Below, one piece after another: positions 1 to 7,290 of a stretch of 10,000 nucleotides of DNA. Source of the DNA: Calditerrivibrio sp. (GTDB lineage Bacteria; Chrysiogenota; Deferribacteres; Deferribacterales; Calditerrivibrionaceae); the NCBI GenBank assembly GCA_020217115.1, contig JAIWOA010000004.1, positions 1 through 10,000 on the forward strand, given 5' to 3'. The translations under genes and the position numbers were made by a program. The notes below the pieces were generated by a model, which was given only the letters and a program-made list of their open reading frames with translations, made no database searches and was not told the origin of the DNA. The stretch's first letter is position 1; each line of letters opens with the position of its first letter.

Positions 1-53
1 TTCTAAATAACGGCGGTAAAAAAATTTTGGAAGAGATATATGCCAGGGCGTAA
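1..53 (+). CDS. hemC: Hydroxymethylbilane synthase, C-terminal end (partial)
   Basis: An open frame enters from the left edge (first full codon at position 3) and stops at TAA 51-53, giving the tail LNNGGKKILEEIYARA. The pattern G-G-K-x-I-L-E-E-I followed by a short end is typical of the C terminus of hydroxymethylbilane synthase (porphobilinogen deaminase), the enzyme that joins four porphobilinogens just before HemD acts. The strongest support is context: the next gene is hemD, and hemC-hemD is a very common pair. The last 14 bases overlap hemD in another frame, and the GGAAGAG that serves as hemD ribosome-binding site lies inside this tail. Only 16 residues are visible, so the identity is inferred mainly from position. 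Confidence 0.7.
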   Translation, partial: LNNGGKKILEEIYARA

Positions 54-756
54 AATACTTATTACGAGACAACCTGAACAGTCTATTGAATTTATCAATA
101 ATTTATCATTTAACAGGCTGTACCCTTTTATACTCCCAATGATTAAAACCATACCTGTAAAATTTGATATCTCAGACTCCTATTATGACTATGTTATTGT
201 CACCAGTGCCAATACATCTGAATTTCTAAGGCCTTACATTGACAAACTAAAATATAACAGAGCTATTGCTGTTGGGAAGAAAACTAAACATGCAATGGAT
301 TTTGTTGGTTTCAGAAGCGTTGAAATTCCTGAGACATTTTCTCAAAAAGGTTTGATAAAATACCTTTCTAATGAACCTATAGCCGGGAAAAAATTTTTTT
401 TACCCGGAGCAGAGGAAAGACCTGATGAACTTAACAAGTTTATCATGGATAATGGGGGAATTGTTGATAGTCCATCTGTCTACTCCACAGAAAAGATATG
501 TTACGATGATGGATATATTGTCGAGTTTATCAATGAAATAGGATTTGATGCGGTTACTTTTCTGTCACCTTCTGCAGCAAAGGGTTTTTTCAGCCAGATA
601 TCATTTTCCGATATTAAGAAGGTTCCACTATTCGTATCTATAGGACCAACAACTCATGACTATCTGATAAGTATAGGGATAGACAATATCTATCCAAAGA
701 CAAATTTTACAGTTGATGGTATTGTTGAGCTTTTGGTTGATATTTATAAACGATGA
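40..756 (+). CDS. hemD: Uroporphyrinogen-III synthase
   Basis: This cytosolic enzyme closes hydroxymethylbilane to uroporphyrinogen III while inverting ring D, in the tetrapyrrole (haem, sirohaem, cobalamin) pathway. The protein has 238 residues, close to the usual 240-260. HemD proteins diverge strongly, but the familiar landmarks are present in order: an N-terminal KILITR strand, VTSANTSEF near 54-62, LPGAEERPDEL near 121-131, a G-(3-6)-V-x-x-VYST segment ending at 150, AVTFLSPSA near 171-179, SIGPTT near 200-205, and the closing TVDGIVELL. Together these fit the two-lobed HemD fold. The ATG at 40 is preceded by GGAAGAG (29-35). The gene overlaps hemC by 14 bases and shares its stop region (ATGA, 753-756) with the next small gene, so the three are probably cotranscribed. 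Confidence 0.9.
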   Translation: MPGRKILITRQPEQSIEFINNLSFNRLYPFILPMIKTIPVKFDISDSYYDYVIVTSANTSEFLRPYIDKLKYNRAIAVGKKTKHAMDFVGFRSVEIPETFSQKGLIKYLSNEPIAGKKFFLPGAEERPDELNKFIMDNGGIVDSPSVYSTEKICYDDGYIVEFINEIGFDAVTFLSPSAAKGFFSQISFSDIKKVPLFVSIGPTTHDYLISIGIDNIYPKTNFTVDGIVELLVDIYKR

Positions 757-884
757 GATTCTTTTTACTTTTCATTATTACATTAGTATCTTTTTTCTTT
801 TTTATGGTTGCTATTTACAGAAAAAAAAGGTGTTGTAGTGGTGGGGGTGAGTCATCAAAGAAAAAGGGTTGTTCTTGCAACTAA
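753..884 (+). CDS. Small membrane protein with Cys-rich basic tail, unknown function
   Basis: This is a 43-residue frame whose ATG overlaps the hemD TGA (ATGA), the classic arrangement for translational coupling; no strong ribosome-binding site of its own is visible. Residues 3-22 form one very hydrophobic segment (FFLLFIITLVSFFFFMVAIY), followed by a positive RKKR and a cytosolic tail with Cys at 27, 28, 40 and 42, a Gly-rich stretch (SGGGE) and several Lys, ending GCSCN. The positive-inside rule places the tail in the cytoplasm. The layout recalls the short Cys-rich membrane proteins sometimes annotated near feoB, and the Cys pairs could bind iron, zinc or an Fe-S cluster. I do not recognise a specific family. 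The coupling to hemD and the TM-then-basic-tail design make a real gene likely. Confidence 0.65.
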   Translation: MRFFLLFIITLVSFFFFMVAIYRKKRCCSGGGESSKKKGCSCN

Positions 885-889
885 AATAT

Positions 890-918
890 TTTTCATTGGA
901 ATACAGTCAAAGTATAAA
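890..918 (+). promoter_or_regulatory. Candidate sigma-70 promoter for the MFS gene
   Basis: TTTTCA (890-895) and TATAAA (913-918) are spaced 17 bases apart in the 82-base AT-rich gap between the small membrane protein gene and the MFS gene. The -35 box matches the consensus at only four positions. In a region this AT-rich such pairs arise by chance, so this is a weak call; the MFS gene could equally be read from the hemD transcript. Confidence 0.25.
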
Positions 919-966
919 TGAGATATTAGATTCAACAATAAAATATTACAATATTATTACCTAAAA

Positions 967-2106
967 ATGAACATCAGAAATCTTTTTTTTGTCTGCCTAA
1001 CCGCAGTACTTACATTTTCTGTTCTTTACTCACCGCAGCCCCTTTTACCAATACTTATGAAAGAATTTGCTGTAGATAAATCAAGTGCTGCCTTGGTAAC
1101 AACTGTAACGCTATTCCCGATGAGTCTTTCACCAATTATTTATGGTTATATACTTGAAAGGTACACTGCCAAAACTATACTTTTCATAGCCATTTTAATA
1201 TTAGCAATATTGGAAATTTATCTATATTTTGTAAATAGCTTTAATATTCTTATATCTATACGCCTTATTCAGGGGTTATTAATCCCCGGCATACTCACAT
1301 CTCTTATGACATTTATATCTGTCGTAGTTGATAAATCATTTGTTCAGAATTTTATGTCATATTATATAGCTTCCACAATACTTGGAGGTTTTTTAGGCAG
1401 ATTTGTTTCTGGGTTAATAGCAAAGCTGATGGGATGGAGGTACAGTTTTATCATCCTTGGTTTAAGCCTTATTATCAGTCTTATCTTATTGTTATTTATA
1501 GAAAATTATAAAATAACAAGCAAAGAGAGGCTAACCTTTAAAAACACTCTAAATACACTCAAGACCCCACCTTTTCTAAATATTTATATTTCTATATTTT
1601 GCGTATTTTTTGTTTTTGCATCTATGCTAAATTTTATCCCCTTTAGATTAAAGGAGATATCTGACTCTGTCAGTGAGTTTATGATAGGGTTGAGCTATTC
1701 CGGTTATATCATGGGAATAATAGTTTCCCTATTCTCTCTAAAATTGATAAAATTTTTTAGGAGTGAAAAGATAGTTTCAATTTATGCTATGATTATTTAT
1801 ATAATAAGTCTACCTATCTTCAATGTTAAGTCTATACCCTTTATATTTTTTGCTATGTTTATTTTTTGCACAGGAATGTTTACAGTTCATTCCGTAGCTT
1901 CAGGCTATCTTAATAAAATATCCAAGCATAATAAGGGTATTGTGAATGGGATGTATGTATCCTTTTATTACACTGGCGGTGTATTGGGAACATTTCTGCC
2001 AGGCTACATCTATAAACATTTTGGGTGGGGTAGTTTTTTAATTTCACTTTCCCTCATGATATTGGTAGCAATAATATCCTATACAAAGATCAAGCAACAC
2101 CACTAA
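967..2106 (+). CDS. MFS transporter, YnfM-like drug/sugar efflux type
   Basis: This is a 379-residue, very hydrophobic inner-membrane protein with about 12 transmembrane segments, the usual size for a major facilitator. The N terminus carries YSPQPLLPIL (21-30), close to the YxxQPLLP signature of YnfM-type members. The loop between helices 2 and 3 (GYILERYTAKT, 60-70) is a degraded form of MFS motif A. The segment GGFLGRFVSG (140-149) followed by GWR (156-158) matches the G-G-x-x-G-R-x-x-x-G...WR pattern of the YnfM group in helix 5. A second motif-A-like loop (GYIYKHFGW) lies near 346-354. Members are proton antiporters exporting small molecules; the substrate cannot be read here. The ribosome-binding site is poor (CCTAAAA before ATG 967). 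The last 17 bases overlap the 3' end of thiH on the other strand. Confidence 0.85.
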   Translation: MNIRNLFFVCLTAVLTFSVLYSPQPLLPILMKEFAVDKSSAALVTTVTLFPMSLSPIIYGYILERYTAKTILFIAILILAILEIYLYFVNSFNILISIRLIQGLLIPGILTSLMTFISVVVDKSFVQNFMSYYIASTILGGFLGRFVSGLIAKLMGWRYSFIILGLSLIISLILLLFIENYKITSKERLTFKNTLNTLKTPPFLNIYISIFCVFFVFASMLNFIPFRLKEISDSVSEFMIGLSYSGYIMGIIVSLFSLKLIKFFRSEKIVSIYAMIIYIISLPIFNVKSIPFIFFAMFIFCTGMFTVHSVASGYLNKISKHNKGIVNGMYVSFYYTGGVLGTFLPGYIYKHFGWGSFLISLSLMILVAIISYTKIKQHH

Positions 2107-3211
2107 AAAAGTTTTGATCAAAATCTTTGAATACAGGATCGTAACCTTTACTCCTCAGCATACTTACAAATTCTTCTACGCTCCTTGTATCCTCCATTGA
2201 AAATTGTTCCCCCTCTTTGTTATCCTCCGAATATCCACCGGGGTTTGTTTTGGAGCCTGCACTCATTTGGGTTACACCAAGTCCCAAAATATTATCTCTA
2301 AAATCTTTTGGTTCCCTTGTTGATATCACAAGTCCTACATCATTTAAGAATATTCTAAGGGCAAGCATAGATTGTACAAGGTTTTTGTCTGTGATAATAT
2401 GATCTGGCTTGTAACCACCCTCAGCATTTCTTATTCTGGGGAAAGATACCTTTATATGTGTTTTCCAATAGGTTTTCATAAGATATTGTGCATGCAACCC
2501 TACAAAAAACTCCTCTGTTCTGAAATCTTCCAAACCCATCAAAGCACCAACACCTATATTTCTGAATCCAGCCTTTCCACCTCTATCTGGAGTCTCTAAC
2601 CTCCAATCAAAATCAGATTTTTTGCCAGCAAGATGTACTTTCTTGTAGGTTTCCCTATTGTAGGTTTCTTGATATATTGTAAGGCCATCAATACCATTTT
2701 TATAAAGTTCAGAATATTCACTTTCAGATAGTGGCTGTATCTCAATGCTTATGGATGAAAAATATTTTTTACATATATCTGCAGTTTTTTTCAGATACTC
2801 CATATTGACATCCTTTGGAGCCTCTCCAGAGACGAGGAGAATATGGCGTATCCCTTCATTGCTTATCAAGTCAGCTTCCTTTTCAATTGTTGCAAAACTG
2901 ATTGTTTTTCTTGGAATTTTATTTTTTGCATTAAATCCACAGTATAAACATGAATTTACACATTTATTTGAGAGATACAATGGAGCGTAGATCTGTATAG
3001 TTTTGCCAAATCTTCTAAGTGTTATCTCTTTAGATATCTTTGCCATATGTTCAAGATATTTTTCTGCAGCAGGTGATAAGAGTATTGCAAAATCCTGTGC
3101 AGTTAACCTTGAATTAGAAAGGGCAAATTCAACATCCCTGTATGTTCTGCTATATATATATTTTTTTATATCATCCCAATTATATTCCTTTAATAAAGAT
3201 ATAAAACTCAT
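2090..3211 (-). CDS. thiH: 2-iminoacetate synthase (tyrosine lyase), radical SAM
   Basis: ThiH cleaves tyrosine to 2-iminoacetate (dehydroglycine) and p-cresol using a 5'-deoxyadenosyl radical, supplying the C-N unit for thiazole formation by ThiG. It is the oxygen-sensitive alternative to glycine oxidase ThiO. The radical SAM cluster ligands are Cys84, Cys88 and Cys91 (CVNSCLYC, CX3CX2C). The SAM-binding GE is at 129-130 (VSGEAP), and the C-terminal MSAGSKTNPGGY block and the FKDFDQNFF end are typical of ThiH. The length, 373 residues, is normal for the family. ATG 3211 lies one base past the thiG stop, with GAGGGA just upstream inside thiG, so the two genes are coupled. Its tail overlaps the convergent MFS gene by 17 bases. 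Confidence 0.95.
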   Translation of the reverse strand: MSFISLLKEYNWDDIKKYIYSRTYRDVEFALSNSRLTAQDFAILLSPAAEKYLEHMAKISKEITLRRFGKTIQIYAPLYLSNKCVNSCLYCGFNAKNKIPRKTISFATIEKEADLISNEGIRHILLVSGEAPKDVNMEYLKKTADICKKYFSSISIEIQPLSESEYSELYKNGIDGLTIYQETYNRETYKKVHLAGKKSDFDWRLETPDRGGKAGFRNIGVGALMGLEDFRTEEFFVGLHAQYLMKTYWKTHIKVSFPRIRNAEGGYKPDHIITDKNLVQSMLALRIFLNDVGLVISTREPKDFRDNILGLGVTQMSAGSKTNPGGYSEDNKEGEQFSMEDTRSVEEFVSMLRSKGYDPVFKDFDQNFFSGVA

Positions 3212-3212
3212 A

Positions 3213-3989
3213 CTAATCCCTCAAAAACCCAGTTAATGGACTTGAGGCATCAGCTTTCAGTTTCATTGTTGCCATTCCAGCATTTACAGCATGGCAGGCA
3301 GATTCAACTGCAAATTTGAAAGCTATTGCCATTTCAACGGGATCATTGGCTGTAGCTATGGCAGTATTAACCAAAACTGCGTCAGCACCCATTTCAATAG
3401 CAAGAGCAGCATGGCTTGGGGCACCAATACCAGCATCCACGACAACAGGAACATTAGATTGTTCTATGATTATTCTTATATTTTCAGCAGTTTTTATCCC
3501 TCTATTGCTACCTATAGGAGCACCCAGAGGCATCACCGTTACACATCCTATCTCCTCCAATCTCTTTGCAAGAACAGGATCAGCGTTTATATATGGTAAA
3601 ACATTGAAACCATCTTTTACTAAAATTTGAGCTGCCTTAAAAGTTTCAATGGGATCGGGAAGCAGGTAATAAGGGTCAGGGGTTACTTCCAGCTTTACCC
3701 AGGGCTCACAACCTGCAGCTCTTGCTAATCTTGCAAGACGAACAGCCTCCTCAGCATCCCTTGCCCCTGATGTGTTTGGTAAAAGAAGATATCTGCTGCT
3801 ATCTATATGGGAAAGTATGTCATCATTTGCATTCTTTACATCAACCCTTCTTAAAGCCACAGTAACGATTTCTGAACCACTTGCTGCAAGAGCATCGGCC
3901 ATGACAGTACTTGAAGGGAATTTACCTGTACCAAGCATAAGTCTGCTTTTAAATCTTCTACCAGCTATTACCAATTCATTTTTAAACAT
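3213..3989 (-). CDS. thiG: Thiazole synthase
   Basis: ThiG condenses 1-deoxy-D-xylulose 5-phosphate, the sulfur of ThiS thiocarboxylate and 2-iminoacetate into the thiazole phosphate of thiamine. The 258-residue sequence is a typical (beta/alpha)8 ThiG: MLGTGKF at 18-24, the Schiff-base lysine in WVKLEVTPD (Lys99), [12 protein letters not shown] at 154-165, DAGIGAPS at 185-192 and VLVNTAIA at 206-213 (phosphate-binding end of the barrel). The ATG at 3989 has GGAG about eight bases upstream. It is the first gene behind the TPP riboswitch and is followed by thiH after one base. The sulfur carrier thiS, usually next to thiG, is not here and must be encoded elsewhere. Confidence 0.97.
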   Translation of the reverse strand: MFKNELVIAGRRFKSRLMLGTGKFPSSTVMADALAASGSEIVTVALRRVDVKNANDDILSHIDSSRYLLLPNTSGARDAEEAVRLARLARAAGCEPWVKLEVTPDPYYLLPDPIETFKAAQILVKDGFNVLPYINADPVLAKRLEEIGCVTVMPLGAPIGSNRGIKTAENIRIIIEQSNVPVVVDAGIGAPSHAALAIEMGADAVLVNTAIATANDPVEMAIAFKFAVESACHAVNAGMATMKLKADASSPLTGFLRD

Positions 3990-4011
3990 ATCGACTCCAT
4001 AAATTTAATAT

Positions 4012-4047
4012 AAAAATAGCCACCCGATGGTAGTCGGATGGCTATTT
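4012..4047 (-). terminator. Riboswitch-controlled intrinsic terminator before thiG
   Basis: A 14-bp stem (4034-4047 with 4014-4027) with a 6-base loop is followed in the - strand transcript by a run of U. The only irregular pair is G-U in the - strand RNA but C-A on the + strand, so the hairpin belongs to the thi transcript. It lies about 25-60 bases before the thiG start and directly behind the TPP aptamer, making it the OFF state of the expression platform. Confidence 0.88.
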
Positions 4048-4051
4048 AGTC

Positions 4052-4137
4052 ACCCGATTCCCTTCGACGGAATTACCCGTATCAGGTTCAAGGGGTATTT
4101 CTCAGCCCTAAAACAGATTTAGAGCACCCCCACGGAT
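4052..4137 (-). promoter_or_regulatory. TPP (THI-element) riboswitch aptamer
   Basis: Read on the - strand, the leader contains the conserved blocks of the thiamine pyrophosphate riboswitch in order: GGGGGTGCTC, GGGCTGAGA (CTGAGA at 4105-4100), ACCCCTTGAACCTGAT (CCTGAT at 4086-4081) and CGAAGGGAA. P1 can form between AUCCG (4137-4133) and CGGGU (4056-4052). Thiamine pyrophosphate binding closes P1 and shuts off thiG-thiH. The adjoining terminator and a visible antiterminator (4057-4051 with 4040-4034) indicate control by transcription attenuation rather than by hiding the ribosome-binding site. Confidence 0.96.
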
Positions 4138-4143
4138 TTTTTT

Positions 4144-4171
4144 AATATACTACTTTTTTGAAATTATTCAA
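4144..4171 (-). promoter_or_regulatory. Sigma-70-type promoter of the thiG-thiH operon
   Basis: On the - strand, TTGAAT (4171-4166) and TATATT (4149-4144) are spaced 16 bases apart, matching the -35 and -10 consensus at four and five positions. Transcription would start near 4137, exactly at the first base of riboswitch stem P1. That coincidence makes the call better than the boxes alone would. Confidence 0.6.
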
Positions 4172-4248
4172 GACTTTTGTATGGTATTAAGATAAGTGGT
4201 GTCTGAAATTTTTTGTGCCGTTTTTATAAATTCTTAAAATTTATTGCA

Positions 4249-4301
4249 CATAACGTTCACGGCTATGCATCATTTTAATGGTGTATAGCCGCTGTTATAT
4301 G
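4249..4301 (-). repeat. Imperfect inverted repeat downstream of res; attC-like
   Basis: The arms 4260-4274 and 4277-4291 pair over 15 positions, two of them G-U if read as + strand RNA. An outer set, ATAAC (4250-4254) and GTTAT (4294-4298), extends the palindrome across an uneven internal loop of 5 and 2 bases. It starts about 20 bases after the res stop and has no U-run on the - strand side, so it is a poor terminator for res. Short AAC and GTT ends flanking an inner stem, placed 3' of a gene and ending CGTTATGTGC in the gene's orientation, loosely recall an integron attC site. The repeat is visible; the attC reading is inference. The rest of 4172-4320 shows nothing else I can support. Confidence 0.5.
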
Positions 4302-4320
4302 TTGTTGAGGTAGCTTTTTC

Positions 4321-7290
4321 TTATTTTCTGTCATATAGTTTCCTCCTAAAGAGCGGGGCTTTTATCCTTTCAGCAAAATCCGCAAAGTTATCAAACCAGT
4401 ATCGTTTATAATTTTCCAAAACCTTTGCAAGCCCTTGTCTCGTGTAGATCGACAGTTTTGTTTTTATTGTAAATCCATTGTATAAAAAATCTTTGTTTTT
4501 TTTCTGGCCATTTTCTTCAATCTCAAATATCCTTGAATACCCGTCAATCTTTCTGTAGCCGTCCGCATGTTCAGTACCTTTTGGGTCAACAAATAAAATT
4601 GTATATTCATTATCTTTTTTCATCCAGAAAATAAAATCTGGTTTAAATTTTTCGATTCTATTTGTCTTTGGTTGATAATATGGGATATACACTTCATCAA
4701 GTGTTTCATCTATTTTTGAGAAAAACCACCAATCAAATTGTTTGAAAAAGTGATTTTCTTGATTTAAATATTTATCTAATTCATTTATAAACTCTACTTC
4801 ACTTTCTGTTTTGATGATATGCATGATGTAATTTAACTTATCATCTTCAGCAAGAACTACAGGCAAGTAATAATGATTTTGCAGATATTTAAATTTAATT
4901 TTTTCACTCCCATAATTTATTTCTGCTTCACTTACATAATTTTTAGTAATATTTTCTATCTCTTTTACATATTCCTGAGCTTTAGATGGTTCTTTTTGTA
5001 TTTTCTTAGCAACCTCATCAATTTTTTTATCTTTTTCTTTGTAATTCAAAACCTGATTTATCTTTTGTTCAATTTCTTTTCTTCTTTTCTCTGTTAGTTT
5101 AATTTGTTTAAAGTGTATAATTTCGTTTTCTAATGGTTTGAATTCTTTAAATTCTTTATTCTTAATCGATAAATGCTTGATTAGATTTCTAATTATAATG
5201 TCCGGTTTTTTTATTTTTGCTACATTTGTATCTAATTTATAAAATTCATTATCAGAAAAACTATTACTGATTTTATGAAGTATTTTTGGTTGGGCATCAA
5301 ATTTTACCAGTGCAACCTTATCTCCAATGTATTCAAAATATTGCTTGGTATTTTCTAAATCCTCTTCGTTAATTTCAAATTTAATTCCAAAATTTTCATC
5401 TACTAATGTTTTTTCACTCTCTTTATACACAGGTATAATGAGTAGCTTATCTTTTGTCTCTGGATTTATTTCAAACAAATCGCCAATAAGTTCTTCCTGT
5501 TTTTCTTCTTTAAGAGTCTCAATAATCTCTTTCAAGTTTTCTGCTTTTGTTCCATAAATAAAAAGTGTTTCAATAAAATCTATTTTATCTTTTAATGCAT
5601 CATAAACATTTTTTGCTATTTCCTTGTTATTATACAAAAACTGTAATCTTTTTCTTTTGTGTGAGAAAGGTTCTATCCTTACACCTCGCCCTATGGACTG
5701 AAGTACAAATTTTCTTGCATCCACGCCTTTGCCAATATTTATATACAAGATGATATTGGGTCTATTGCTGTCCCATCCTTCGTAGAAAGCACGCGAGCCC
5801 ATTAAAATAGTAATATCAGAATCATCATTGTTTATTTTTCTAAAAAAACTTTCGTTTTCAAATCTTTCTATAATTTCATAGTTAACGAGTTTGTTTTTTA
5901 GCCATTCTGAAATATCTCCAATTTTGATTAGAGCAAATGGTCTTTCGCTTGTTTTAAGTTTAAATACTAGTTCTTGTTTATTTCCGGGTATTTTCAAAAC
6001 TTCTATTTTGCCGCGAGTTTTTGAATTGAACACATTTTCAAGAATATCTTGTATAGAAAGAGATTGGATTAAAGAAGCATCCGGGTTTATCTCGTGATTG
6101 TCAAATTCACATTTTCCATTGAATTCAGTCATTAATTCATCTTTTGCTTTTTCAAATAAATCTGCATCAATAGAATTATTTGCAATTTTTTCAATTTCCT
6201 GGAAGAATAACTCAAGGTCAGAATCTTCGGTATTTACTGAATTGACAAGAGTAAGTATAAGGGGATTGTGATAGTAATTTCCTATTTCGTTTTTATGTTT
6301 TCGTATGATGGCATGCAAAAGGAATATCTTTAGTATAGTAATCTGTTTTTTTTCTTCTGAAAACTCTTCCTTTTTACTTAATGCAGTAACATTTGTTTGC
6401 GATAAATAAATATGTTTACCGTATCCATTTTGAATAAATTTTTCAAGATTGAAATTAAATACACAGGTAGCAAAATCTATTGGGTCAGTAAATGTTGCAG
6501 AAAAGTTAAACATAAAACCATTGCGCGATAAGATAGAATAAAACAATTGTCTTTTACTATCCTGTTTATCCCCTTTATGTGCTTCATCAAGTAAAAGATA
6601 CCAGTTGCCATGATTATCGTAATTTCTAAAATCTACAATTTTATCTTTGTGTTCATCAGAAATCAAATCACTACGGTAATAAAATACATCTATCTCGCTT
6701 CCATATTTTAACCTGTTTTCTATTTTTATTTTTTCATAATCTTTAAGGTTAAATAGGTTTATATTTAGCGAATTATTTGAGCTGTTAAACTCATCTATAT
6801 GATTTTTGAATTGTTCAATGAGATCTTCCCTATAAGTAAGAAAAAGAATATCTTTTTTTGGCATTTGATTATTTTCAATAAGTATACCAAGTAATTCAAG
6901 TAATTTTACAATAACAAGGGTTTTACCGCTTCCTGTTGCCATCCAGAAACTCATTCGGTTGATAAAATGATAGAAAGCAATTTTGTTTTCTGCTATAATG
7001 TAGGTTTTATCAAACTCCTCAAATATTTTGAGATTTTTATTGCCATTTATTTGATAATCAAGATTTTCGGTAAAACCATTGTCTTGATAAAATTCAAAAA
7101 TTTTCGATTTATCAGCTTGACAATCCACAAAATATTTATAAAGAGCCTTCAAAGCATTTTTCAGAGCCTGTTGTTGATAGTCGTATAACTTTTTGTTTTT
7201 TGAAAATCGAACAAAATTAAATTGTTGCCATTCTTGAGGCAGATTTTCAAATTGAATGGTTTCAATGATGTTTTGTAGGTATAGTTTCAT
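4321..7290 (-). CDS. res: Type III-like restriction subunit: SF2 helicase/translocase with PD-(D/E)xK nuclease
   Basis: The protein has 989 residues, the size of type III Res subunits. The N-terminal motor has DYQQQAL (37-43), Walker A ATGSGKT (118-124), DEAH box (235-238), motif III SAT (264-266), FYEGWDSNRPN near 502-512 (motif V region) and QSIGRGVR (531-538, motif VI). A long charged, Lys/Glu-rich middle region (about 570-790) leads to a C-terminal nuclease with PD at 884-885 and DPKG at 902-905, fitting the PD-x(n)-D/E-x-K site. It should translocate or switch on DNA with ATP and cut unmethylated sites together with Mod. ATG 7290 overlaps the PIN gene stop (ATGA), with no good own ribosome-binding site (GGAG is about 18 bases away), so translation is probably coupled. 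Classic Res has DEPH in motif II; here it is DEAH. Confidence 0.85.
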   Translation of the reverse strand: MKLYLQNIIETIQFENLPQEWQQFNFVRFSKNKKLYDYQQQALKNALKALYKYFVDCQADKSKIFEFYQDNGFTENLDYQINGNKNLKIFEEFDKTYIIAENKIAFYHFINRMSFWMATGSGKTLVIVKLLELLGILIENNQMPKKDILFLTYREDLIEQFKNHIDEFNSSNNSLNINLFNLKDYEKIKIENRLKYGSEIDVFYYRSDLISDEHKDKIVDFRNYDNHGNWYLLLDEAHKGDKQDSKRQLFYSILSRNGFMFNFSATFTDPIDFATCVFNFNLEKFIQNGYGKHIYLSQTNVTALSKKEEFSEEKKQITILKIFLLHAIIRKHKNEIGNYYHNPLILTLVNSVNTEDSDLELFFQEIEKIANNSIDADLFEKAKDELMTEFNGKCEFDNHEINPDASLIQSLSIQDILENVFNSKTRGKIEVLKIPGNKQELVFKLKTSERPFALIKIGDISEWLKNKLVNYEIIERFENESFFRKINNDDSDITILMGSRAFYEGWDSNRPNIILYINIGKGVDARKFVLQSIGRGVRIEPFSHKRKRLQFLYNNKEIAKNVYDALKDKIDFIETLFIYGTKAENLKEIIETLKEEKQEELIGDLFEINPETKDKLLIIPVYKESEKTLVDENFGIKFEINEEDLENTKQYFEYIGDKVALVKFDAQPKILHKISNSFSDNEFYKLDTNVAKIKKPDIIIRNLIKHLSIKNKEFKEFKPLENEIIHFKQIKLTEKRRKEIEQKINQVLNYKEKDKKIDEVAKKIQKEPSKAQEYVKEIENITKNYVSEAEINYGSEKIKFKYLQNHYYLPVVLAEDDKLNYIMHIIKTESEVEFINELDKYLNQENHFFKQFDWWFFSKIDETLDEVYIPYYQPKTNRIEKFKPDFIFWMKKDNEYTILFVDPKGTEHADGYRKIDGYSRIFEIEENGQKKNKDFLYNGFTIKTKLSIYTRQGLAKVLENYKRYWFDNFADFAERIKAPLFRRKLYDRK

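Noticed and set aside
2112..2123. Perfect 12-base palindrome TTTTGATCAAAA as a terminator for the MFS gene
   Set aside because: It has no room for a loop, is AT-rich and encodes DQNF of the conserved ThiH tail, so coding constraint explains it.
2217..3236. Several open frames on the + strand opposite thiH
   Set aside because: They are antisense to a complete, motif-verified thiH, have no ribosome-binding sites and no recognisable product.
3291..4002. Open frames on the + strand opposite thiG
   Set aside because: ThiG on the - strand is unambiguous; the opposite frames are by-products of its codon pattern.
4226..4244. AT-only hairpin (ATAAATT / AATTTAT) as a terminator of the res operon
   Set aside because: The stem is seven A-T pairs and is followed on the - strand by A rather than U, so it would be too weak and lacks the tract.
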